Positions 35,611 to 43,003 of a stretch of DNA of 64,000 nt are shown here, one piece after another. This stretch comes from Flavobacterium panacagri (GTDB lineage Bacteria > Bacteroidota > Bacteroidia > Flavobacteriales > Flavobacteriaceae), in assembly GCF_030378165.1 (NCBI RefSeq), contig NZ_CP119766.1, forward strand, positions 4,650,001-4,714,000. Direction: 5' to 3'. The notes under the pieces are model-generated. The model saw only the letters and a list, made by a program, of their open reading frames with translations. It had not been told where the DNA came from and did no database searches. The position numbers were made by a program, and so were the translations under genes. Position 1 is the first letter of the stretch. Every line of letters starts with the position of its first letter.

Positions 35611-37524
35611 TTAGAAATGATAACGTTTAAACGCCTCGATAGCCGAATAATCTGCTAATCCTAAGTTATGATATTTTTCCGCAGTCAATCTGTTTCTGTC
35701 TTCAACTCGCACCCAAAACTCTCTGCTGTCATCACCTTGGAACATTACGCCGTCTTTTTGAGACTGGTGATAAAAAATAGCATGCCGTTTCTTTAAAACC
35801 TGATCAGGACTCATTGGTACTGCCATGTCAATTTGGTACGATTCCCATTCATGCCAAGCGCCTCTGTAAAGCCAAACCCAACAATCGTTCATAAAGCTTT
35901 TTTGTTTTAATCTTTTTAAAGCTTCAAACAAACTGTCTAAACACACTTTATGAGTTCCGTGCGGATCTGCTAAATCTCCAGCAGCATAAATTTGATGCGG
36001 TTTTATTCTTTCAATAATGTCGCACATAATATCAACATCTGCATCCGAAAGATTATTCTTTTTGACTGTTCCTGTTTCGTAAAACGGAAGATCTAAAAAA
36101 TGTACATTAGAATCTGGCAAACCTAAATAACGTGTTGCTCCAAAAGATTCACTTCTTCTAATTAATCCTTTTAATTTTCTAACTTCTAATGAGTCAATCT
36201 CATTCCCTGTTCTGTTCTGAAGAAATTCAATTATTTTATCAGACATTTTAGAATCAGGATTCAATGCTTTTGAAATTTCTGCAAACTTCAAAGCTTCTTC
36301 ATTTGAAACTGCAATATTTCCAGATGTTTGATATACTACATGAACTTCATGTCCTTGCTCAATCAAACGATCAAAAGTTCCTCCCATTGAAATCACATCA
36401 TCATCTGGGTGCGGACTAAAAATGATTACTCTTTTCTTTTCCGGCATAGAACGTTCCGGTCTGTAGGTATCATCAGCATTGGGTTTTCCTCCCGGCCAGC
36501 CTGTAATCGTCTGCTGCATTTTATTAAACATCTTAATGTTTAAATCGTATGCAGTTCCTTCTTCTGTCAAAAGACTTGACATTCCGTTGTCGTTATAATC
36601 TTTATCAGTCAACTTTAAAAACGGCTTTTTAGTCAACTCACTCAACCAAGCCACCGCTTTCAATTTTAGTTCATCTGTCCAAACACAAGACTTAACCAGC
36701 CAAGGCGTTTTAACTCTCGTCAATTCAGACGAAGCTTCGGTATCCAGAACAAATGTTGTGTTGTCATGCTCTTGTAAATACGTCGCTGGCACTTGCGAAG
36801 AAACTTTTCCTTCGATTGTCTTTTTTATAATTCCTGCCTTACTGATTCCCCATCCTAGTAAAACAATTCTTTTTGCATTTCTAACAGTACCAATTCCCAT
36901 CGTAATGGCTTTTCTCGGAACATTATCTATTCCTAAAAAAGAAGAAGCTGCGTCAACTCTGGTAATATGATCCAAAGTAATACTTCTTGTACCTGAATTT
37001 ACATGTGAGCCAGGTTCATTAAAACCAATATGTCCCGTTCTTCCGATTCCTAAAAGCTGAAAATCCAAACCTCCATAAGAGATAATTTTCATCTCGTAAT
37101 CGATACAATACTGTTGTAATTCCTCGGCACTCACCTGCCCGTCTGGAATATTGATGTTTTCTGAAGGAATATCTACATGATGAAACAAATGCTCATGCAT
37201 AAAATGATAATAACTCTGCATATCATTTTTATCCATAGGATAATATTCGTCCAAATTGAAGGTAACGACATTAGCAAAACTAAGCCCTTCCTCTTTGTGC
37301 ATTCTAACTAGTTCTTCGTAAACTTTGATAGGAGAAGATCCTGTAGCCAAACCTAAAACACAAGGTTCGTTCAGTTCGTTTTTTCTCTGAATTAAATTAG
37401 CGATTTCTCGAGCGACCAATACAGAAGCTTCTTGCGACGATTCGAAAATAACATTGTGAATTTTCTCAAAACGAGTTTCTTCAAATTTCCCTGCTTCCCT
37501 AAAACCTATATCTTCTTTAATCAT
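35611..37524 (-). CDS. nagB: Glucosamine-6-phosphate deaminase fused to PIG-L deacetylase
   Basis: A 637-residue cytoplasmic protein made of two enzymes. Residues about 20-290 are NagB (LATGSSPIKVYEEL, FNLDEYYPM, GIGRTGHIGFNEPGS, TMGIGTVRNAKRIVLLGWG), which turns glucosamine-6-phosphate into fructose-6-phosphate and ammonia. Residues about 363-600 are a PIG-L/LmbE zinc deacetylase (SPHPDDDVISMGGTFDRL, residues 370-387; DPHGTHKVC). The joined form is seen in many Bacteroidota. The deacetylase half may remove acetate from GlcNAc or a phosphorylated derivative before deamination; this is inferred. It has a GTCG promoter module, tying it to the glycan locus as the step that brings GlcNAc into glycolysis. 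Confidence 0.92.
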   Translation of the reverse strand: MIKEDIGFREAGKFEETRFEKIHNVIFESSQEASVLVAREIANLIQRKNELNEPCVLGLATGSSPIKVYEELVRMHKEEGLSFANVVTFNLDEYYPMDKNDMQSYYHFMHEHLFHHVDIPSENINIPDGQVSAEELQQYCIDYEMKIISYGGLDFQLLGIGRTGHIGFNEPGSHVNSGTRSITLDHITRVDAASSFLGIDNVPRKAITMGIGTVRNAKRIVLLGWGISKAGIIKKTIEGKVSSQVPATYLQEHDNTTFVLDTEASSELTRVKTPWLVKSCVWTDELKLKAVAWLSELTKKPFLKLTDKDYNDNGMSSLLTEEGTAYDLNIKMFNKMQQTITGWPGGKPNADDTYRPERSMPEKKRVIIFSPHPDDDVISMGGTFDRLIEQGHEVHVVYQTSGNIAVSNEEALKFAEISKALNPDSKMSDKIIEFLQNRTGNEIDSLEVRKLKGLIRRSESFGATRYLGLPDSNVHFLDLPFYETGTVKKNNLSDADVDIMCDIIERIKPHQIYAAGDLADPHGTHKVCLDSLFEALKRLKQKSFMNDCWVWLYRGAWHEWESYQIDMAVPMSPDQVLKKRHAIFYHQSQKDGVMFQGDDSREFWVRVEDRNRLTAEKYHNLGLADYSAIEAFKRYHF

Positions 37525-37553
37525 ACCGCTCTGCTGATTTAATTAATGCAAGA

Positions 37554-37604
37554 TAAAAGTAGAATTATATTATCCGTTATTACCAAAAATTCGACTAATA
37601 ACGG
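37554..37604 (-). promoter_or_regulatory. nagB-fusion promoter with GTCG operator module
   Basis: On the minus strand GTTATTAGTCGAATTTTTGG has GTCG at 37592-37595, followed after 30 bp by TACTTTTATC (box 37554-37561), 30 bp before the start codon. The site also lies within a 9-bp inverted repeat, CCGTTATTA (37574-37582) and TAATAACGG (37596-37604). Confidence 0.55.
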
Positions 37605-37662
37605 CTGTCGTTCGGCAGAAAACAAAATAAGGCAGTCTCAAAAAAACAGCCCCTTTTTAAAG

Positions 37663-37823
37663 CTTCGGAGAAGCGCAATATTTATAGAAAATAATCAACG
37701 CTTACAAAATCAAAGCTCCAGCGGAGCGACATATTTTTCTACAATCTTATTATATGTCGCTCCGCTGGAGCTTTTTTTCATTTGTTTTATAGCAATTCTA
37801 TAAATATTTCACCCCGCTGGGGT
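37663..37823. repeat. Nested inverted repeat with CTCCAGCGGAGCGACAT arms
   Basis: This fills the centre of the 344-bp gene-free stretch 37525-37868. The inner arms (37712-37734 and 37752-37774) are a perfect 23-bp inverted repeat. The outer arms share AATATTTATAGAA (37677-37689) and TTCTATAAATATT (37796-37808), each next to a small GC-rich palindrome (for example CCCCGCTGGGG). It is a REP-like composite element without coding capacity. Remaining bases of the gap are the nagB promoter and plain AT-rich DNA. Confidence 0.8.
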
Positions 37824-37868
37824 TTTAATGGATAAAATAATTTTTATTAATATTCCAATATCTGCCTT

Positions 37869-39962
37869 TTATTCAACAACTCCAATTTCAGCAATCGAAA
37901 CAGTTTGCGTTTTTCCTACAGCACCTGTAGCGACAAATTTCAAAAATCTTGCTTTAACCGCAGAAAAACTCTTAATTTGTTCAATTGGGTTGTTTTTAAT
38001 ATTAGAGAATTCTCCTTCTGATTGTTTATCCCAGTAAAAATTGTCAACACTTGTATACAATTCATAATTTGAAATCAAATTTAAATTGTTGCCAACCTGT
38101 TGTGGCGTATAGGTAAAACCTTTAATACTGACCAATTCTCCCATATCTATAACAACAGTTTGCGGCAGTTTGTTCTCATCATTTCCAAAATTCCAATCGG
38201 TATTGGCATCGCCGTCAATAATTCTTTCTGCTGATTTATCATCTCCGCTTGAAACTGAAACAATTTTCCATTTTTCTTTAGAAACACCATATTTTGCTGA
38301 TTTAACCGCGCTGTTGATTTTCTCTTTCGTATTTCTTGCAATAGCTTTTATTTCTACCGCTTTATTATAAGTAAATGGTGCTTTATACAAAGTGCTTTTT
38401 TCTGAAGGTGTTTTTCCATCCAAAGTATAATAAATCGAAGTTCCTTCTTCCGATTTAATCGTAACCAAACCGTTTTTATCTCTGCTAATCTGTGGTTCTT
38501 TTACAAAAGTCGGTGCATTATAAGCTTCGATTGTACTGATTACAAATCCCGCTTTTGCATCCAGAATATTAACTCTAAGTGCTGTTGCAGTAACACGATC
38601 TAAACGCAGGATTCTTTTGTAGCCAATTGTAGTTTCATTGGCAATTGTTTTCCATTGTCCGTCAATTTTTGCTTCGATAGAAAATGCTTTAACACGCTGT
38701 CCTAATTTAATATATTCCTGAAGCAAAACCCTGTTGATTGCCGTTGGTTTTTTAAACGTAAATTCAACTGTAGCCTGTTTTACTTTATCGTCTGTTGCCC
38801 AATAAGTATTTTTATTTCCGTCGATTACATTTTGAGGGCCAAAATTAGTATCGTTTGCACGAATGTTCGAAGCCTGAGCCTGAGCGTCTGCTAAAAGTTC
38901 TTTTTTGAAATCGGCTTTAATTGTTGCAACGAGTTCTTTCAATCTTGCTTCGTCATTTTCATGAACCAAACCTCTTCTATCAACAGGAAGATTTAATAAT
39001 AAAGTAGCATTTCGTCCAATTGACTCATAATAAATATCCACCATTTCGTCAAGCGAACGCACTTTATCATCTTCAACTGAATGATAAAACCATCCTGGTC
39101 TGATGGAAACATCAGCTTCTCCTGGAACCCATTTTTCTCCGTCTTCATGTCCAGACATAAATTCGCTGTAATGTACTTTTCCCGCTAATTCATCTTTTTG
39201 GCGTAATAATGACCAATTGGTTTTTCCAGCACGTCCTTCTTCATTTCCAATCCATCTTGCTTCTGAAGGGCCAACACCCCAAACCAAAGTTTTTGGTGCG
39301 ATACTGTAAATTAACTTATAAGTCTCGTCCCAATTATAATAAGTTAACGTATTGATTTTTCTGGTTTCGTTTGCACCTCCGTAATAGCCATCGCCGCCGT
39401 TTGCACCATCAAACCACATTTCGAAAACATCACCGTAGTTGGTCAATAATTCTTTTAACTGATTTCTGAAATACGTAATATATTCTGGTTTGCCATATTG
39501 CGGATGATTTCTGTCCCAAGGAGAAAGGTATAATCCTAATTTTAAATCGTATTCTTTACAGGCTGCAGCCAATTCTTTTACCAAATCTCCTTTTCCATTT
39601 TCCCAAGGAGAATTCTTTACAGAACGTTCCGTATAAGCCGAAGGCCAAAGACAAAAACCATCATGATGTTTCGCAACCAGAATAATTCCTTTCATTCCGG
39701 CTTCTTTTACCACACGCGCCCACTGACGAACATCTAATTGCGACGGATTAAAAAGTTCCGGCGATTCGTCTCCGAAACCCCATTCTTTATTGGTAAATGT
39801 ATTTAATGAAAAATGTACAAAAGCATAGAATTCCATTTCCTGCCAATCGATTTGTTTTTGCGTTGGAAATGGCCCAAAAGGTTTTGGCGCATTAGCAAAT
39901 TCCTGTCCAAAACTGCTAAAAATTACACCAAAAAGACATAAAGAAAGGTAAATGTTTTTCAT
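37869..39962 (-). CDS. GH29 alpha-L-fucosidase with F5/8-type binding domains
   Basis: A 697-residue exported enzyme (signal peptide ending SSFGQ). The catalytic domain (residues 30-350) has EFYAFVHFSLNTFTNKEWGFGDESPELFNP, VAKHHDGFCLWPS and the nucleophile Asp185 in FEMWFDGANGG. Then come an F5/8-C domain (residues about 365-485, NVIDGNKNTYWATDD), a chitobiase-type beta-sandwich (about 490-560, TSIYYTLDGKTPSEKS) and a second F5/8-C domain (about 570-697, IIDGDANTDWNFG). The build matches GH29 subfamily-B-like enzymes, often specific for alpha-1,3/1,4-fucose. It would complement the plain GH29 at 18381. It has its own GTCG promoter module. Confidence 0.92.
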   Translation of the reverse strand: MKNIYLSLCLFGVIFSSFGQEFANAPKPFGPFPTQKQIDWQEMEFYAFVHFSLNTFTNKEWGFGDESPELFNPSQLDVRQWARVVKEAGMKGIILVAKHHDGFCLWPSAYTERSVKNSPWENGKGDLVKELAAACKEYDLKLGLYLSPWDRNHPQYGKPEYITYFRNQLKELLTNYGDVFEMWFDGANGGDGYYGGANETRKINTLTYYNWDETYKLIYSIAPKTLVWGVGPSEARWIGNEEGRAGKTNWSLLRQKDELAGKVHYSEFMSGHEDGEKWVPGEADVSIRPGWFYHSVEDDKVRSLDEMVDIYYESIGRNATLLLNLPVDRRGLVHENDEARLKELVATIKADFKKELLADAQAQASNIRANDTNFGPQNVIDGNKNTYWATDDKVKQATVEFTFKKPTAINRVLLQEYIKLGQRVKAFSIEAKIDGQWKTIANETTIGYKRILRLDRVTATALRVNILDAKAGFVISTIEAYNAPTFVKEPQISRDKNGLVTIKSEEGTSIYYTLDGKTPSEKSTLYKAPFTYNKAVEIKAIARNTKEKINSAVKSAKYGVSKEKWKIVSVSSGDDKSAERIIDGDANTDWNFGNDENKLPQTVVIDMGELVSIKGFTYTPQQVGNNLNLISNYELYTSVDNFYWDKQSEGEFSNIKNNPIEQIKSFSAVKARFLKFVATGAVGKTQTVSIAEIGVVE

Positions 39963-39994
39963 TGCTGATCTGCTTTAAAAGAGTCTATAAAAGA

Positions 39995-40046
39995 TAAATG
40001 TACTATAAATTGATGTTTGATGGTACAGAATTTCGACCAATAACAG
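39995..40046 (-). promoter_or_regulatory. Second GH29 promoter with GTCG operator module
   Basis: The minus strand reads CTGTTATTGGTCGAAATTCT with GTCG at 40034-40037, then after 31 bp TACATTTATC (box 39995-40002), 33 bp before the start codon. It is closely similar to the susC and nagB modules on both sides of GTCG. Confidence 0.55.
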
Positions 40047-40071
40047 GTTTAAAAGCATTTATGCTTTTTAA

Positions 40072-40247
40072 ATGTTCCGTAGGAACATCTCATCGGTAGA
40101 AAAATGATTATCCCATTTATTTACGTTCCGTAGGAACGTTTGTGTTTTGCCATCTTTTAATAATACGACGCATCAAACGTTCCTAAGGAACGTGAAATAT
40201 CGGTAACGTTATAATTTTTTCTACCAACGAAACATTCCTACGGAATG
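40072..40247. repeat. Cluster of four GTTCC(N3)GGAAC palindromes
   Basis: The 402-bp gap 39963-40364 holds four short palindromes: ATGTTCCGTAGGAACAT (40072-40088), ACGTTCCGTAGGAACGT (40123-40139), ACGTTCCTAAGGAACGT (40177-40193) and CATTCCTACGGAATG (40233-40247). GGTAGAAAAA near 40095 and TTTTTTCTACC near 40213 form an outer inverted pair. This looks like a composite REP element. A small AAAAGCAT/ATGCTTTT hairpin lies just before it (40051-40068). Confidence 0.8.
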
Positions 40248-40257
40248 ATAACTGATG

Positions 40258-40284
40258 TAAAAAAAGCTGTTTCTAAAAACAGCT
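40258..40284 (-). terminator. Terminator of the Cys/Gly-tail membrane protein gene
   Basis: AGCTGTTT (40265-40272) pairs with AAACAGCT (40277-40284). The minus strand continues with a run of T. It follows the conserved 3' element at 40285-40342. Confidence 0.75.
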
Positions 40285-40342
40285 CGCTATAGGTTTTTCT
40301 AGTTAGCTGCGTACGCTTACTAATTCAAAATACTTCTGAAAA
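40285..40342 (-). other. Conserved 3' untranslated element, copy 1
   Basis: On the minus strand the sequence AGTATTTTGAATTAGTAAGC, then an AACTA and GAAAAACCTAT motif, leads directly into a terminator hairpin. An almost identical stretch follows the M16 gene (42925-42982), and weaker relatives follow the M28 and nagB-fusion genes. Confidence 0.6.
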
Positions 40343-40364
40343 AATTAATGCAAAATGTACTTTA

Positions 40365-41771
40365 TTAATCACCACCTCCACAGCCACCGCATGAACTGCC
40401 ACAAGAGCTTCCGCATGAGCTGGAGGAACTGGAGCACGAAGAACCGCAGGATGAGGATGAACTTGAAGTCCCCGAATCTGTGCTGAAAAAGTTATTAGAA
40501 CTAGAATTTGTACTATTAGCTATTGGAATAAAAAAACTGGAGAGTACTACACTTCCATACAAAAAATAATTCCACTCCCAATTATTATGTACTTCGGTGT
40601 TATGCCTTATTTCTTTTTTTAATGCAGATGAAATGACCTTTGAAAACATAAAAGTCGTAAGTCTATTGATATAGCCAATCGAAATTAAAACTAAAGGAAC
40701 AATTGCAAATAATAAGAATGTTATAGGTTTACCTCTCCAAATTCCTGTAATAAATCGGCTGAAGATAATACTGAGCAATACTCCTAAAACAACCATCACA
40801 GAAGTGGTAATAAATGCAAATTCTTTTGACGTAATAACTCTGTTTCTAATTCTATAAGTTGCTTTTTGTAATTGGTCAAAAATGGGTTTCTGTTTGACAG
40901 TGTGACATAAATCTTTATAAGAAACAGATTCGGAATCTCTCATAAATTCAATTACACAGTTTTCATATTTATTATCTCCAAAACTTTTATCAAGTAATTC
41001 CAATCTGTCGTTTGTCAGAATCCTGATTTTCTTGTTCTGAATCAAATTATTGACAACGCCATGAATCACTTTTTCCAGTTTACCTTCTTTAAAGAAAACC
41101 AGCTCCAAAGCAGACAGATTTTGAACAATTGGATTGGATTTAATTCTATTATATAAGGAAAGAAAACTTCTTCTTATATAAAACTCCAGCAACAGAATAA
41201 CAGTAAAAAACAATATAAAATAACCAATTAAAAAATCTGGATTTTTAATTTTTATTAAAACAGGAAAAATCAGCAGACAAACTGGGATTGAAGCAATTAT
41301 CGCGTATTTTAAAAAGTTTTTTCGAAGTGTAGCAACGTTAAAACTGCTATATTCAAGTTCTAAAGAATCTAGTTCATTTGTATAATGCCAAACTTCTAAA
41401 GGTTGTTTTCCAAAATTGATTTCGTACAACTCTTTAGTGCGTTCTTTTGCTTTATGAAACATTTCAAACTCAGCTCTATTATGAGTTGACGGAATATGTT
41501 CGATTCTCTTACCTAAAAGATTGCAAAAATCGGTATAAGAATTGGTGAAAATCAAATGCTGATGCCAGACAATATCAACTATTTCCGAAGGTGAAACCAT
41601 TTCATTCTGCGTCGCCGCCAGAAACATAAACTTTTTATACTCCAACAAAGCAACTTGGGTAAAATATAACGTCCAATGATTTTCAAGCGCTAATCTTGTA
41701 GAAAAACCATACTGATCTTGTAAATTATCAAACTCAAAAGCTTGAACTTTTTCCCAAAGAATTTTATCCAT
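40365..41771 (-). CDS. Membrane protein with glycine-rich-domain-like N-terminus and Cys/Ser/Gly tail
   Basis: The start at 41771 (MDKILWEKV) is preferred; a start six codons earlier is possible. The N-terminal 125 residues resemble the GRDP-like domain (VDIVWHQHLIFTNSYTDFCNLLGKRIEHIP). Two helices at about 150-200, a cytoplasmic-type segment and two to three helices at about 320-420 follow. The C-terminus is low-complexity: SSSSSCGSSC repeats ending CGGCGGGD, with nine or more cysteines. It is similar in outline to TIGR04222-type membrane proteins of unknown function. It is set apart from the glycan genes by repeats. Function is unknown; the Cys-rich tail could bind metal or anchor in the envelope. 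Confidence 0.7.
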   Translation of the reverse strand: MDKILWEKVQAFEFDNLQDQYGFSTRLALENHWTLYFTQVALLEYKKFMFLAATQNEMVSPSEIVDIVWHQHLIFTNSYTDFCNLLGKRIEHIPSTHNRAEFEMFHKAKERTKELYEINFGKQPLEVWHYTNELDSLELEYSSFNVATLRKNFLKYAIIASIPVCLLIFPVLIKIKNPDFLIGYFILFFTVILLLEFYIRRSFLSLYNRIKSNPIVQNLSALELVFFKEGKLEKVIHGVVNNLIQNKKIRILTNDRLELLDKSFGDNKYENCVIEFMRDSESVSYKDLCHTVKQKPIFDQLQKATYRIRNRVITSKEFAFITTSVMVVLGVLLSIIFSRFITGIWRGKPITFLLFAIVPLVLISIGYINRLTTFMFSKVISSALKKEIRHNTEVHNNWEWNYFLYGSVVLSSFFIPIANSTNSSSNNFFSTDSGTSSSSSSCGSSCSSSSSSCGSSCGSSCGGCGGGD

Positions 41772-41935
41772 AAAGAAATCTTTAATCATTGAAATTACGT
41801 CAAATATAACAGGTAATTTTTGTCTGACAAATTAAGTTGAGAAAATAAATTCAATTACTTAAATGAACAAAATAATAGTATAAAGATCTTTTATATCACA
41901 AATCATTGGTTAAGATTTTATTTACAAATAAAATT

Positions 41936-41943
41936 TATATTTG
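41936..41943 (+). promoter_or_regulatory. -7 box TATATTTG before the unknown gene at 41966
   Basis: TATATTTG matches the Bacteroidota TAnnTTTG -7 box and lies 22 bp before the ATG. A -33 TTG at the normal spacing is not obvious. Confidence 0.5.
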
Positions 41944-41965
41944 CATTCAATCAAACAAAACAAAA

Positions 41966-42892
41966 ATGGGATTCTTAGATATCTTCAAAAAGAAAACTGG
42001 TTATAATTTACCAGATATGTACAAAGGAATTGTAACAAAAGAAGAATATAATTTTGTAATGAATACTGCTATTCAATACCACGAAGAAAACGGATTTGTA
42101 ATTAGCAAAATAGATGAAGGAGAAATTGTTACTGAAGTTGGTGGTGAAGTTCAACATCGCTATTTTGATAATTTAGTTAGAACACTTTCCGGCAATAAAG
42201 ATGGCAATTGGAGAAACATCATTTATGAGCATTTCAATAAATTGAAGTACAATCCATCCGCTTTTGACTATTTATATAAAGATTTTAGTTATGCCTCTCA
42301 ATTTTTAAGAGTATTAATTAAAGGAGAAAGCTTCATTATACCGAATGGAATTGAAAATTACATTTCAAGAGTTGATTTTCCAGAAACCAACACCTTCTTA
42401 ATATTAGAATTTGAAGGGCAATTTCATTATGTAAGAAGAGATGAATCTTTAGAATGGGAACAAACTGAAGAAGAACTTTTCGAAATTGCTATAAATAATA
42501 TTCCAACAGATGAAATTGAAACAAAAGTTTATGATTTACATGAAAATTTTAAAATCTATACTTTCTTTAGTGGCGACTATAGTGCTTCATACATGTTAAA
42601 TTTAAAAAATGAATCAGAATATCTCAAAGGAAAATTTGGAACATTAATTTCAATTCCAACTAAAGGAACAGCCTTAGCTTGTCCTATTGAAAACGGAAAT
42701 ATTTTAGAACTAATTGAAATTATAAATCCTGACAATGAAAAATTTTATCACGAAGATCCTGGAAATATTACATTAAATTATTATTGGTTGCATAACAATA
42801 AATTCTATCTTTTTCCAAGTGAAAAAGTTGCTGACAACAAAACAATTAAACTTCCTAAAGATTTACTTGATCTTCTTGAGAGAAATAGTTAA
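41966..42892 (+). CDS. Hypothetical protein, 308 residues
   Basis: The ATG at 41966 (MGFLDIFKKKTGYN) is preferred over a frame opening at 41906, because a -7 box lies at 41936-41943 and the preceding AAACAAAACAAAA is a typical leader. No signal peptide or membrane helix is seen; the protein is acidic and mixed alpha/beta, with DNLVRTL and ISIPTKGTALACPIENGNILELIEIINPDNEKF segments. The latter half, with SIPTKGTALACP, suggests a conserved fold of the kind found in DUF1444-like proteins, but I cannot place it with confidence. It is convergent with the M16 gene and lies alone on the plus strand. Confidence 0.75.
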   Translation: MGFLDIFKKKTGYNLPDMYKGIVTKEEYNFVMNTAIQYHEENGFVISKIDEGEIVTEVGGEVQHRYFDNLVRTLSGNKDGNWRNIIYEHFNKLKYNPSAFDYLYKDFSYASQFLRVLIKGESFIIPNGIENYISRVDFPETNTFLILEFEGQFHYVRRDESLEWEQTEEELFEIAINNIPTDEIETKVYDLHENFKIYTFFSGDYSASYMLNLKNESEYLKGKFGTLISIPTKGTALACPIENGNILELIEIINPDNEKFYHEDPGNITLNYYWLHNNKFYLFPSEKVADNKTIKLPKDLLDLLERNS

Positions 42893-42894
42893 AC

Positions 42895-42924
42895 ATAAAA
42901 AGAGCTGTCAATAATGACAGCTCT
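42895..42924 (-). terminator. Terminator of the M16 peptidase gene
   Basis: AGAGCTGTCA (42901-42910) pairs perfectly with TGACAGCTCT (42915-42924) around an ATAA loop. The minus strand continues TTTTTATG. It also lies just after the stop of the convergent plus-strand gene, which lacks a T run on its side. Confidence 0.8.
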
Positions 42925-42982
42925 CCATAGGTTTTTCAAGTTAGTTGTATAAGCTTACTAATTCAAAATACTTCTAGAAAAA
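42925..42982 (-). other. Conserved 3' untranslated element, copy 2
   Basis: The minus strand reads AGTATTTTGAATTAGTAAGC, then AACTAACTTGAAAAACCTAT, and enters the terminator. About 45 of 55 positions match copy 1 at 40285-40342, although the coding genes before them are unrelated. Confidence 0.6.
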
Positions 42983-43003
42983 TCAATGAAAAACCAATGT
43001 ATT

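Noticed and set aside
40072..40247. Possible CRISPR array
   Set aside because: The repeats are short palindromes with uneven spacing and differing sequence; there are no direct repeats of 25-40 bp and no cas genes.
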